DNA of 64,000 bases. Source: Platynereis dumerilii. Taxonomy: Eukaryota; Annelida; Polychaeta; Phyllodocida; Nereididae. The position numbers were made by a program, and so were the translations under genes. Below the pieces are notes generated by a model, which saw nothing but the letters and a program-made list of their open reading frames with translations, was not told the origin of the DNA and made no database searches. Every line of letters starts with the position of its first letter. Within the stretch, counting starts at the first letter, position 1. This document shows, one piece after another, positions 12,564 to 24,831 of the stretch. The DNA is taken from the NCBI GenBank assembly GCA_026936325.1, contig JAPTHN010000011.1, positions 3,415,001 to 3,479,000 on the forward strand. Reading direction: 5' to 3'.

Positions 12564-13807
12564 GGGACCAGTTCACTTGAAAAATGCATTGCATGATTCA
12601 TGATATATTATATATAGCTGACGAAATTCAATCATCAATATTCATCATGCATATAACATGGGAAACAATTTCCGAAACATAGAGGCTGTTTAATGAGGCA
12701 TGATCAAGAGAAGGACATTGACTTGTCATGACTAATTTTAGAGTAAAAAATTGGATGGCAAATCCTTTCGTGTTCCCGTCACCAACAAGCAGATTAGTTT
12801 CCTTAAAATTGAAAGTATTGGGTATGATCATGACAAATTATCAGTATGATGACTCACGAAGGCGCCATTTTCAAAATGAACAATCCACACATGAGAAAGA
12901 TTAATTTGACTTTTTAAAAGTTTTCTTGACAGTAAAAAAGAAGAAGATTGATAAAGATAAAAATTGCAAACATTCACAATATGTCAATGTCTGCCGCCTG
13001 TCATAAAATAATACTTCATAATGGGGACTCGCTGTTTTTTTCCTGGAACTACTCTGAAATCAAAAGCGAACTGGTTGCCAAACACATTATTGCAACACTT
13101 TATAGACCAGTTTTTAAAATTAAGTTACAATGCCTTCAAACTTCATTGTATCATCTTAAAGTAGATACAGTACCCTTTTTTAAGGGTACTTTTCTTGTTA
13201 TACACTGTTTCAGGGTCTGTCTGACATTATATTTGTCGTTTTTGAAGGTAATTTTTTGGAATTTATTTTCCTGGATACTGTAGGTATCAATGGCTCCAGT
13301 GAAATTAATCTTATTACTTTTTTTCAGTGAAGTCATGTAGTGGCTGTTGTAAGATCCAGTGGTAGAGTTCTCATAAATACTTCTTCTGGACTTACTCTGT
13401 TATATTTTGGAAATGATTTATACATGTAGGTTGTTCCAGGGCCTTTAGTTGCCTGTAGACAAAATAACCTTCACTATAGTCGCCTTAGTATGCTGTAATA
13501 CCTCAATGCTAACCTGAAAATTCACTTTAATTGATATATCAGGACATTTATCAGGTGCAAATACTTGCCAAATAATTTGTTTTCTTTATAGTATGCCATT
13601 TAACTTGGGATGATTGTATTCTGACCTTTTGGTGAATGGTGTTTAATTCCTTTTGTCTCTGTGTGATACTTCTCATCTGCCCATTCCCCTCATTTAATGG
13701 CTGAGAGTGCAAAGGCAATGGGGAGCTCTGTCACTGAGTGCACCGTGTTCCCTGTTTCCCTGTCAGTGAGTAGCTTGTCAAATGTGCCCTTGTACTCCCT
13801 GGGCCTA

Positions 13808-13849
13808 GTCAAGACAAATGTGTCAAGACAAATGTGTCAAGACAAATGT
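13808..13849. repeat. Three perfect copies of a 14-mer
   Basis: GTCAAGACAAATGT is repeated three times without a gap. Too short to suggest a function. Confidence 0.95.
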
Positions 13850-13990
13850 GTTGGCCCAAGGTCCCTACCTGCCCCTTGGCCCTTCAGCCTTGGGCCTCAT
13901 GTCTGTATTCTCTTGAAGGTCTGTCCGTCTGCCCTCAGGCCACCTGGTGTCAGTTCACTTTACTCCTGAGATTTATGTTCTCCCAAACGA

Positions 13991-14028
13991 CTTTCTTTCT
14001 TTCTTTCTTTCTCTATTTCTTTCTCTAT
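13991..14028. repeat. (CTTT)n pyrimidine microsatellite
   Basis: A run of CTTT repeats ending in CTCTATTT variants, on the pyrimidine strand. Confidence 0.9.
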
Positions 14029-14399
14029 TGACACTCATGCTCTCACCTCCCATTATCAATTCCTGCCAACTTTTTTACACAGAATTTGTGCCATGTTTTG
14101 CCCCAGAGAATAACACACAGGTGAATATGTTTACGTTTAGCTACTATGTGGCTTTTTATTATGCAGAAAAAAAGAATCTTGATTCATAAATTCATGACTT
14201 ATAATTTCACACGCTTGCCATTTTTTTCGCTTCAAAGTTACTCCGTAGTTTAAAAAACATTCAGGAATGAAGCAGACCATGCATAATGATATTTTTCAAT
14301 GAGAATTTTTTTACCAAAGGGAATTTTAAGTTTTTTTTCATATTCCATATTTTCTAAACGTCTACTGGCAGTGACCAATTAACTTGTTAATGACTTGTT

Positions 14400-15120
14400 T
14401 TGTATTTGAATCATCTGATTCTGTCCAATCTTGACAAATCATTGTGCAATTTAATTTTGCTGAGATTTTTGATGAAATAAGTAGATCTTGTGCTTGGGAT
14501 TGCATCCACAGACCCATGGTATGGAATGAAGGAGGATTGGCAGGAGTTGTTAATTTGCAGTTGAATTCTCCTGCAGGAACAAGGGAGCCATTGTGCTGAA
14601 TTGTGTGCAATTGTGGAAGGGTTGTAGAAACGGAGACAATCCGCCGGAGAAGTGGAGCCGTACTTGTTTGGATGTGTGGATGGCCTGCTTTGTCTCGGCC
14701 ATTGATTTCTACTAAATTCTTTCTCACTTTAATTAAACTCCCCTCACAACAGCAACTTCCAATTACCAGTGTTCATTTCTCTTGGAAATCCAGGTTAAGC
14801 CTTCATTGTAGATAAGGCCGGTGATTTGCATGGCTCTCTCTCCGAGTCTATGGCGGTTTACGCCTCCGCTTGCCAATAATATAGCGGTCCAGAAGAGTCA
14901 TGTTGGCTCTGAAGTTGACCAAATTAAAACTGCACTTTGATTGTTGTGACTGTTGCCGTGGTAACCTTATCGCTGGATGTTGTGGCACTACGCCTTATCA
15001 TCTCTTATTTGTCGCAACATGCCCAAGGGAGATTTGGAAGAAGACTGTGTCAGAATCTAGTCCACGATCAGCAAACGGAGGGAAGTGTGAAAGCAAACAA
15101 AGATGGCCACCATAGTTGAG
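14400..15120. promoter_or_regulatory. Candidate conserved non-coding / enhancer-like stretch
   Basis: This single-copy stretch is less AT-rich than its surroundings. It contains several homeodomain-type cores (TTAATTAAAC near 14730, CCAATTACC near 14760) and a POU octamer match, ATTTGCAT, near 14823. No long frame is convincing on either strand. Motif clustering alone cannot prove an enhancer. Confidence 0.25.
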
Positions 15121-16549
15121 TCAGTTGACCAATCTAGATAGAGTGGCTAAGCCTAAGAGTAATGATACTCAGAGCTTAAGCAGTACTCTGATTCCAGTTC
15201 TGCCCTACAAACTTCTAAAAATGGCTCAACTTTGCTATTCATAGCTTTTCATAGCTTGTCTTATCCTTATCTACCCACAGCTATCCATTTCCATTCATTT
15301 GTATACACTGCAATATCTTTACCTGTTGTTTACAGTCTACGAATGTCAAAAGCTTACAGAATTGGACTGAAATATTCCTTGTGGTGTCATATGCCTATCC
15401 ATGCCATGTTATTCTCTATATCTCATAAGCAATTTGTGAGGTCACATCCTTACTTTCAATGGTGTCAAAACAAGCCACCAACTGAGTATCAATGCGGTCA
15501 CACGTTGCTCAATGACAAATTGAGTTCATTTCAATTCAATGGATAGGGCCTGTTGTGAGGCATTGATGTCCACTAGCAGCTGAATGTAAGTAGACCTACT
15601 TATCATTCGTCGACTGTAAACAAAAGGAGTTGTAGATAGCTATAGATAGGGAGCGGTTTATGGACATGCAATATGCATACATAGGTAAGGCTAAAATTAT
15701 TTTCAGTGATTCTGAATATTATCCTTTCTAATGGACAAGGTGTAGTTTCCTTTCGACAATAAATCTCGGTGGACGCTGCTTCCTGTAAAAGTTGCAACAA
15801 TTTCAGCCTCAGCAAGGAGCCATTCGATAGGGTCATTGTGGGACGTGGGTGTCACTTTGGGTTCTGTGCTGGGTGAGTGATTCATGATGGGAGGGAAAGG
15901 GGTGGGTATATTCGCCCTTGATTTATTCCTGCCCCAAATAAGACATCCAACGTTAATCACCAAATCCATTCAACTTTGCCTTTCCTCCATTTTCTTCTCT
16001 TCCCTGCCGTATAATTGATGCTCTCCGGGTCCACCGAGTTTTAAATGCCCAGTCTGTCTCTTTCCAAACTACTTATTGCCTTATACAGAGTTATTTGGGA
16101 ATGAACCAGCATTATAAATTGCCTGGATATTGGCTTTTTCACTTACAAGAAATCAGTCTGGGCTGACAAGTCCACTAGAGGCATTTTTTCCCTGAAAATT
16201 TGATGCTCCAGCTGTGCTCCTCAAGTAGCTCTGAACTTTTTGCTATGTACACGTCAAGTATTTATACATCCTTTCAAAATTTATATCTTGCAATCAGAAA
16301 AATCTCCAAGTGAAAAGGTCGTACGGGAGATCACAACAAGTAGCTTCCTGTTTCTTGGTGGAGGATTTTACTTCATTCTGCGTGCTTGCGTCCTGAGTTC
16401 AAGAGATGAACGATTTATCATCTTGTTTTAGCAACATTGATGAAATTATTGCAGTATTCTCGGACTGCAGTAGTCTCCAGGAAAGCTCCACCCAGAGACA
16501 AATAGGGAAGTATTGTTTCATTATTTATTCAATAGAATTTCTCCATTTG
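15121..16549. other. Single-copy stretch, nothing recognised
   Basis: Short frames on both strands (for example 15232-15546 plus and 15703-15969 minus) show no family resemblance, and no duplicate exists for testing. No repeats of note are visible. Confidence 0.5.
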
Positions 16550-17200
16550 AATCAAAAGTACTTGGAAATACCGGCGCCACACCTTTTGTGCGAAGACAAT
16601 TAATCTGGTCTTTATGGGTTTATTTCCTTTGTGAGCGTCCGCAGGAAGTAGTAATGCGGCATTGTGTTGGGCGGGAAGGAAACGGATGAAAAGGGGGAAA
16701 GGTCGCTTTGATGTGCACTCCTTGTGGCGCTTTGTAAGGGCCGAATGGTGCAATATCCTGGCAACGCAATTAGATGGCGGCCGCAGTGGATGAGCCCTCA
16801 ATAAAGATCGCACTCTTTGATGGGCAAATCGCTGGTGAAACAATAAACTGGGACTGTATTGGGTGAGATAAGAGGGGAACTGCTTTGCCTATCTGGTTGC
16901 AGGAGCAAATAGGTTGGCGTCCGGTCAGCCAAGACAGTCTGGGCGCAGCGCCCTCTTGTGGAGACTCTTGCGGAGAGGTGCCTTGGGACCAGAGCACTGT
17001 CTGAGTGGCCAGACCAATGAATAGGTAATAAAGAAATATGATCAGTCTATGTTCGGGGTCTGCAAATCGTGTATCCTTTGTGGCCTGTGAAATCTGATCA
17101 GCCCCGCTTACCTTGTTATGTTGTGGGTGAGAGATGGCTCCATGCCCTGACACATAGTCTGCATAGAGATCTGCAGAGAGCAATGTGTTTTCCACTCCAG
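16550..17200. promoter_or_regulatory. Candidate conserved non-coding stretch, GC-richer
   Basis: Base composition shifts toward GC compared with both sides. A TCF/LEF-like CTTTGATG occurs near 16813, AACAATAAA (Sox-like) near 16839, and several CpG-bearing words occur. A minus-strand frame of 141 codons spans 16770-17195 but resembles nothing I know. It could be a single exon, but I judge regulatory DNA slightly more likely. Confidence 0.25.
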
Positions 17201-17528
17201 CATTTTCAGATCTATTCCCAGTAATTCACGGAAGGCATATCACTTGGCATATCACTTGTCTCTTCATGTCATACTCCTACGTTCTCTCTTGGTCTCTCTA
17301 TACGTCTCTCTATGGGTCTGTCCGACGCTGTCGCGACAGGTCTCAAGTGCTCCCTCGACAATGCAATAACTCTTCTCAAATGACACTGCCTGTCGCTACC
17401 ATTGTTATTGTTACATAACCCTTTTGACAAAAAGCCTCTTGTTATAATAAAAGCTATGTGTCAAATTCCCTTGATGCCTTAGGAAGACCAGCCAATGTTT
17501 TACATTATCATCCCAGACATTTTCTCAC
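17201..17528. other. Single-copy lead-in to the large tandem array
   Basis: No duplicate and no recognised feature. Homology to the array units begins abruptly near 17529 (CTAGAGATGTAAC, compared with CTCGAGATGTGACGC at 26325). Confidence 0.5.
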
Positions 17529-17733
17529 TAGAGATGTAACTGCTACTGAAACAATGGGAAATGTTACAACAATATTCAAAATTAGCAAAATTGTTTCAAT
17601 AGTTTCTGACAATAAGCTTTAGATAAGAATCATCTTCCGGTCAGAGAATATCCTTTAGTTTTCATGAAGATAAGATTGTTCTTCATGTACACAATATGCC
17701 TTTGAAATCTGCATGTTTGTTGTTCTGTTAGCA

Positions 17734-19212
17734 CACAGCGAGCTTGAACAAACTTTGGGGTTAAAAAAATTGACCAAGAAAACGATCAGTGCAATGATGT
17801 AGAATAAGGTCAGACGAACATTTTGATGTATCAAATAAAAAAATCTGTTGGGATTTTTTTTTAGATATTTGAGTTTTACGTTTTGTATTTATCACACCCT
17901 ATTCTTAGGATGCAATCTCCATAAAAAAGTGATCAAAACTGTCCATTTTTCCTGTTAGGTAAAATCTAAGATAAAAGTCATTATTCAGAAGTAAAAATAT
18001 GCAGTCATTGTCTCTGCAGAAAGTATGTACCACTTCATCCAGACTGACAGGGTGTGATAAACCTATAACAGTAAACATTTCTGGCTAAAGGCCTGAGAAA
18101 ATGTTTGTAATGCCAGGTTGTGTTAATTACATAATTCTGGTAAATAATTCTAGCAAATTTGGTCTCATCATCTCATTGTAACAGGCTTTGTTGAGTTTTT
18201 GTGCATTTTATCACAAATTTTGCCACCGTGAAACCAGTATTTCATAACACTGTAAAAGGATTGACAAAGTTGAGTAACCTAACAGACAATACATGCATAT
18301 AATACTTGTAAAAATCTGCTTCACTATGAAGTTGAATCCCCTGATATTACATGAAAGCCAAGTTGCAATTGGACAAAAAGACAAAAATAAGATTAAAAGC
18401 TATAAATAAACAGTAATGTTCATGCTTAATGTATTTTGAGTACTTAAAATGGATGTTGGGTGTTTAATGTTGATGTAGATTATCTGGCATCCAAAATCAA
18501 CCAATCTTTAATTGTATAGAACAACAAAAATAGCATAAATTCAGTAAATTATGTGAAAATGTAGTTAATACAATCATGTACAAATATTGCACATTAAGAT
18601 TGCAATGTCAAAGTGTTTTACTCCATACTAAATGCTTCCAAACATTCTATCTATGCGTTTTCTGATGATTCACTCAACATTGGCTACACTTTACATGGTT
18701 GCAAAAGTACTTGTTTCACAGTAGTGAAATTTCTTAAAAAACACATGAAAACCTCAATAATACACCATAGAGTTCAAAAGTGAGGTAGATTCCAATACAA
18801 TTATTTACCAGAATGATGAAACTGACGACAAGCTGGCAAATAAACATGTTTTATAAATTTTCGGATAAATTTTTACTTTTATAGGTTTATCACACCCTGT
18901 CAGTCTGGATGAAGTGGTACATACTTTCTGCAGAGACAATGACTGCATATTTTAACTTCTGAATAATGACTTTTATCTTAGATATTACCAAACAGGAAAA
19001 ATGGGCAGTTTTGATCATTTTTAGATGGAAATTCCATGCTAACAATAGGGTGTGATAAACAAAAAGTTTAAAACTCAAATATCTCAAGAAATTCCCAACA
19101 GATTTTTTCGTTTGATACATCAAAATGTTCGTCTGATCTTCCTCTACATCACTGCGCTAATTGGTTTCTTGGTCAATTTTTTTAACCCAAAAGTTTGTTC
19201 AAGCTCGCTGTG
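17734..19212. mobile_element. Chapaev-like DNA transposon, 1479 bp, 340-bp terminal inverted repeats
   Basis: The termini read CACAGCGAGCTTGAAC inward, and long inverted repeats span about 17734-18074 and 18873-19212. The direct repeat AGCA flanks it (17730-17733 and 19213-19216). Units 2 and 5 show the empty site (GCTTTAGCAGTGATAAGCTGG near 26537 and 45950). CAC ends with a 4-bp target duplication are the pattern described for Chapaev in the CMC group. Each inverted repeat itself contains two opposed copies of GGTGTGATAAA. The middle (about 18075-18872) is AT-rich with no transposase, so the element is non-autonomous. The arms differ at scattered bases, so the insertion is not brand-new. Confidence 0.88.
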
Positions 19213-19307
19213 AGCAGTAATAAGCTGGCTTGAATGGTTGGTCAACAAAAACAAAACTTATGATATAAAAGATATTGAGGCTTGTTTATCTGTATTTCTG
19301 CATCCTT

Positions 19308-19396
19308 CTACTCATTGCCGTGTCCTCCTCCTGTCCTAATTAGCCTACCAAGTGCATAAATACAGGACGTAAAGCCCCAAACATCCATCCATCCAT
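19308..19396 (+). mobile_element. 89-bp truncated LINE/SINE 3' end with CATC tail
   Basis: It is flanked by an 18-bp direct repeat starting CTGTATTTCTGCA (19290-19307 and 19397-19414, one mismatch). It ends in GTAAAGCCCCAAA followed by CATC repeats. A related word (ACGTAAAGCCCCAGTCG) is present in every C core near 25365, 32190 and 44575, suggesting an older copy of the same family lies in the ancestral unit. Confidence 0.75.
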
Positions 19397-20734
19397 CTGT
19401 ATTTCTGCACCCTTTCACATTTTGGCCTTGTCATCTTTTAACCTTCAGGATATACTTTCCACTCAGAATGTGAAGGACATCGCACCCTCATTGGTGCTTC
19501 CAAAACAGATTACAAGTGTCAGAGCAGAGCTCAAGGGCGGTCTCTTTAACAGCCTGATGCTGTTACCTTTTCCCAACTTATTTAATCTCCTCTCTCCTCA
19601 CTGTGTGCTTTCTGTGTCATTCTACGCAGATATTTCCTCGGCTCTCGAGGTTATTCACATTTGTCTGATGCTGACAGCCAGATTGCTTTAACAAAATGTG
19701 AACCTTCTATTTCTGGAATTGCAATCATTGCCTAATGTGCATTTAGGCTTGACGTGACCTTCAGACGACACCGTCGACCTTCAAGCCTCCGCGGAGGAAT
19801 CTCTTATTTATCGGGCTTATTTATCGAGCTTAACTTGCAGAACTTGGAGGTGGTTAAAGGTCCTCTGTGCAATCCTTCTTCTGCTCCTTGGAGATTTTAG
19901 GATTGTGTTATTTAGGAAGTAAAGCCTGTTTATATTGATAAAGGCCTTAGCGGTGTTATGAATGTGTATGTACTGAGATTCTTTGTCTTATGAAAGCTCA
20001 ACATTAAGTCGCAAACCTTCAGCAGTGTGAACGACTGAACGTCTCTCTCTTTTTTGTGAGATGAGAAGATGTGTTAGCGCCTCTATCATAGTGGGTGCAT
20101 GTGGCTGCATATATATTCAATTCTGAGGCCTGCGTTGCATCCCCGTCTTCAGTTTGCCCAGTCTTCTTCTGTCTGAAATTGAGGAAATTTCAATATTTGA
20201 ATATGTCAGATTCGTGCTGCTCATGCGAAATGAGGGATTAATGCTACGTATGGAAGAGGAGAGGACAGAAGATGCATCCCGTGTGCCTCGATAGCTCCAG
20301 ATGATGGATGCATTCCGTGTGGAATTCTGCATAACTGTCCAAACAGCTTCCTGCCCACATCCTGGCAATCGCTTCACTTTCTTCATATTGCTTATATTTC
20401 TTCAGATATAATCCTTCAAAATGCCTTAATGCACTTCCCTTAGTCCACCATTGAATATGCTGATTCATCACATGGACAGTGTTTCAGCAAGACAACTGAA
20501 TTTGATCATTTCGCTTAATAAACGTCAAATCAGCTCTAAATATTTATGAGACGACTCTTGACCTTATTGGTTGTATGGTACCTCAATCTCATAATTAATG
20601 GCTGATGGAGAATTAAGAGGGAATATCAACGGTATTCAACACAATAAGTTTACTAATTAGCAATGCATTGGCTCATGTATGTGAGTGACATTTTCTCTTC
20701 ACCATTTACGTGACGCGAATAGAATTCTGTTAGC

Positions 20735-21540
20735 TTTTCTTGGCGGTCGATGGTCCTTGCCAAGCAGGTGCCTCGGAAATGAGACAGTGAATGAACAGCC
20801 ATCCCCTCTTAGTAGCTGACTCGGCTACATCCCGTATTGAACTATGAACCATTTGCACTGTGTAGGTCTTATCTGGGTCCGTGAACCATGGATCTCACAC
20901 CCGCCCTTTTCATGCAATCACGGCACATGACCTCCGTAGCAGCTGCCGCATTAATGAGCCATATTTGTATTCATCGCCATAAATTGGGAGTGAAAGACTT
21001 GGCCAGGCATCTGGCAGATTAACTCCTCCTCAGAGCAGCATCAGAAATGGCCCCAGGACCAGAAATGGCCCCCAGGAGGAGCTGTAGAAAGAGCTGGGGG
21101 AATAGGCCGTCTCGTAAGCCGGGAGCGGTGTGTTGAGGAGTGTTGTGGTTCCGTGGGGAGAGGAGGGCACAACGAGCCGCAAGGGGTCAATACGGAGGTC
21201 AACACCCACACCTAGCCAAGTTGCCATTTAGGGTCTTTTACGAGGTCCTTCATGACATGCAGCTTCTTTATTGGCATGGCAACACACTTGGCAACACGCA
21301 TAGCAACGTGCAACACATCCATCACAAGGGGGCGGCCGGCATCTTCATTCATTGAATCATTGCCTCAGCAACTGATTGTTTCCTTGACACTAATGATGGT
21401 AATCGCGGGTAATAGCTGCATCAGCTTCCAAATGCCGCAGTGCCCCAAATGTCTCCTTCACCCAAATGCTTCAGTCACCCTGGCCCTTTACTTCTGCAGG
21501 GGCCTGGAGGTGGTTCTGACATGACTCTGCCTAACTGAGG
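20735..21540. promoter_or_regulatory. GC-richer conserved module of A, copy in unit 1
   Basis: This is the least AT-rich part of the A half. It carries runs such as CCAGGAGGAGCTG and GGGGCCTGGAGGTGG and is conserved in units 1, 2, 3 and 5. Two words, CATGGCAACAC and CTTGGCAACACGC, are repeated in tandem near 21277-21306. A minus-strand frame exists here but is interrupted differently among copies. An enhancer or other non-coding role is a guess. Confidence 0.3.
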
Positions 21541-24383
21541 TCACATATCGATGTGCTTCTCCCTCACATACGGATTTGTTTGTTGGCCTTACTTTCTCTT
21601 TCTTCAATAGATTTCTGAAGGGAATCTTCATTTAGCTTTATTTATGGCTGATGTAAAAAGTTACAATGTAATCCGACTGCTAATGGATTGTTCATTGAAT
21701 CATTTTTTCGGGTCATTAATACTTTGGCGATGTTTTAAGGGACTTGCTAGTGTCTGCGATGGGTGTTTCAGCCAGGATGCCTGTGTTTGTCTATGATTAT
21801 ATCCATTCCAAATCCTAAGAAGTCATATTTATCCCAAGAAAGCCATGATATCATTGCCTTAGAGTTGCTATCACGAAACAAAGCTGATGAGTAAGACATT
21901 GCTTTTTGGCGAATAATTGCCACGAAATTCTGCGAACGTGAACTTGTATTAGAAACCTTCCTGAAACTGAAGAATGACTATTTGGTCCTCTGGCAAGACC
22001 AGTACAACTACAATTGGTGGTGGATTAAAATTTTTTTAAAACGTTGTCTATCCTATGCAATGTATTGTTGTGTATTGTTAAATGCTGCAGAGTACCAGCT
22101 CACCTTAGCATGGGCAGCCCTCTTATTTGGATGTCCCTAGTTGAGTTGTTGTTGCGTTGTCTGGAGAGATGGTTAGCATTTCGTGTTGCACTCCCGGTTG
22201 CTAATAGGCTTCATGACGGTATACTTGGCGCAATCTGAGATGTCTGGAAGGGATATTCTCTACCCACTCTGCATATACCACTCCGCACTCTCCTGAATTG
22301 ACATTGCAAATCACACCAGTCACTATATGCCATTTATTATGTCATTCACCTTCGCCTATTACGCGTCCAAATATATTTTTGTTGGCTTCTGCAGATTCTG
22401 TGTGGCATTTTAGAGAATATGTTCCGATAATTCTCACAGCAAACTACAGAATCTGTTAAATATATATATATGGAATTTTATGCCAAACAAATAAAAATTG
22501 AACCCAAGTGATCTGCTCTCAGAGATTGGATATTTTCTAGAAATCATACAAAGATTGCCTTTAAATCTAGATGGTGATTGGTGTGACCAAGTGATTCACT
22601 CTATCTGCAGTCTATACTGCCCATCTAGTGACTTTAGTTTTTTGCTGGTGACCAACAAAAATTGTGTAAATTTGCAATGAAAGGCACATTGCGACAGACA
22701 CCCAGTCTCTGTCACTTAGCTTTCATTTCCTCTGCTGCGATTACCTCAGTGAATGACATTAAACGGCCATCTTCCCTTCACCCTCTCCCTCTCTGGTGAA
22801 TCGTAGTGATATGCTTGTGGCTTTCAGCACTGTTTTCTCCCTGGCTTGTGCGATAAAGCTGCAAACTGGCATATTGACGCACTGCCCTTAGCCTTTTGGC
22901 CAGACGGCTCCATATTTGGCTCTGCAACAAAGCCAGATTTGTCATATTTGGGGATTGTTGTGGATATCATTTCAAAGCAGCAATAGAGACGTTCTCTCAA
23001 TCTAAACGTCATTTGTTGTGGGCTTTTTATATCGGACAAACCTGTTGTATGTTGTGACTTTTTGTTTCCTCCTGATGAGCTAATCGCGTGTCGCGCTTTC
23101 TACAATCCTTGGTGGCGGCTGAGTAATTTCAATGGGAGATTCGGTCAGATTTTGTGGTGATGCAAGGGACCTTTGAAGCTGTGAGGTACAAGCATCGAAT
23201 ATTCCACTTCAAAGGTTCACTGGAGTGCAATAAAAGCAGACACTGAAGTTATTGCACTGTTGGTCTTTTTCTCCGACAGCCATTATTGAGCCATCCATCT
23301 ATTAATGTCTGCAAAACTTCCTCAACTCCTATGTTTACTCAAACACTTGCAGTGTGGCCAAAGCTTCAACATATGTTGCTGCAAGTTCATTCCTCAACCG
23401 AAGCGACTCCTTTCAAATCGACCAGGGACTGACTGCAATGACTAAGTCTATGACATATTTCACCCATGTTCAGAAACTGTTTGATGAACATCTAACTTTT
23501 TCAAAGTATTGATGTTTCCGCATTCTGTACATTTCAAGATCTTCTTGGTCAATTTCTCGGAATGCAAGTTGTTCCCCTAAATACATATTTTACAATTGCC
23601 TGGACATGGTAAAATGTTATATTGCCTGTCAATAAATTCTCTTAGATGACACTTCACAAGGGACCGCAAGATGCCCGTTACGCAGAGCATCTGTCTGCGT
23701 CTTGTTTTTTGGGGCTTTCTTTGAGGCCATCTTTGAGGCTGGAGCTCCAGTCAAAGATGCTGGCTGTAATTAAATCAAGGAGATTCTTTGATCTGTCGAT
23801 GGTCTCTCATCTCAAATTCCAACAACCTCTCCACAAACAACCGCTCTGAAGTTTGGCCGACAAAAATTCAAGTTTCTTGACGAACAGTCGAACACAGTGC
23901 AACTTTCTTTGTTTGCATTTCCCTTTTGATCTCTCAAGGCAGCCATGGCTGTGTCAATAGTACCAAGTATGTATGCCTCACAGTTGATTTACTTAATAAT
24001 AAGGCTTTCATCTGTCATACCATAAGGTTCGTTCAGACAGAGGCAAGAACTCGGCAATTATTTCCACTTCCTGAAATTGGACAAAGAATGGATAACCTGC
24101 TCTAGTTCTTTCATGGAGAATCAGAGCCTGACCAAATCTTTTGATCAACTGACCATTGTTAGAATTTCCTGCAATGTTTTATGTCTGATTTCTTTTATTG
24201 ATAAATTCTGGCCTTTTGCTCTGAATTTGAGGTCTTGCCGTACTAATTTTTCCCCTTCTTGATTTCTTTCTTTTTTCTTCGCATTTTCTCCCTCTCTCTT
24301 TCTCTTCCGCTGTTCTCATTTTGTCCTTCCTCTCTTTCTTTATCATTTCCCCCTTTTATTTTCTCTTTTGTCCCAAAAAAAAC

Positions 24384-24485
24384 ACGCCATCTCTCTCATT
24401 GGCCAATGGCCACGCGTCTGGCTGATCACATCAGGCACCAACTCAATTCACGACTTCTTGGCAAAAGAGTTCATCTTTGCACACA
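24384..24485 (+). promoter_or_regulatory. CCAAT/CRE-half-site block, unit 1
   Basis: It follows a pyrimidine tract of about 125 bases. It contains ATTGGCCAATGGCCACGCG, a double CCAAT element in both orientations. The CACGTCAGG half-CRE of the other units reads CACATCAGG here. TTGGCAAAAGAG follows. Confidence 0.35.
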
Positions 24486-24831
24486 TTACCAACGCGCTCT
24501 GTGACATCCTAATGCTCTTGTCCTGTTTGCTTGTCACATTCCTCTTTTCAGATTTCGTTTCCTCAGCAAAAGACCAAGAAATTAACGAGCGACTTTTTTG
24601 CTCTTGAAAGAGACGTCAAGCACTTGGCTGGTGTTGTAGCGACATTCTTTCCCTCTCTGCTGTGACAAGTGTGCTGACATTTATCTCTGTGCCTTACACC
24701 TTTAGGCATTATCAATAACATTCCTGTCAAGTATACTTTCGTGGCCAGCAGCCCTCCCTAGTTTCTCAGGTCTGCACTTTACCATTATGAACCATGTGGA
24801 TGACGGATGGAGGTTGTTTCCAACTATATGC

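Larger units (their letters stand above)
10850..13680. other. Single-copy AT-rich stretch without a supported gene
   Basis: I see a LINE-like tail at about 11830-11920 and a TATC-type microsatellite at 12505-12563. A minus-strand open stretch of about 80 codons at 12205-12447 contains a Leu-rich start and aromatic residues, but it resembles nothing I recognise, lacks convincing splice context and has no second copy for comparison. The remainder shows no structure I can interpret. Confidence 0.5.
13681..14399. other. Single-copy stretch with two simple repeats
   Basis: The stretch holds a 14-bp tandem triplication at 13808-13849 and a TTTC microsatellite at 13991-14028. Short plus-strand frames at 13697-14189 run through these repeats and look non-coding. 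Confidence 0.5.

Noticed and set aside
16770-17195. Minus-strand frame of 141 codons
   Set aside because: The composition is plausible but there is no recognised domain, no copy for comparison and no clear splice or start context.
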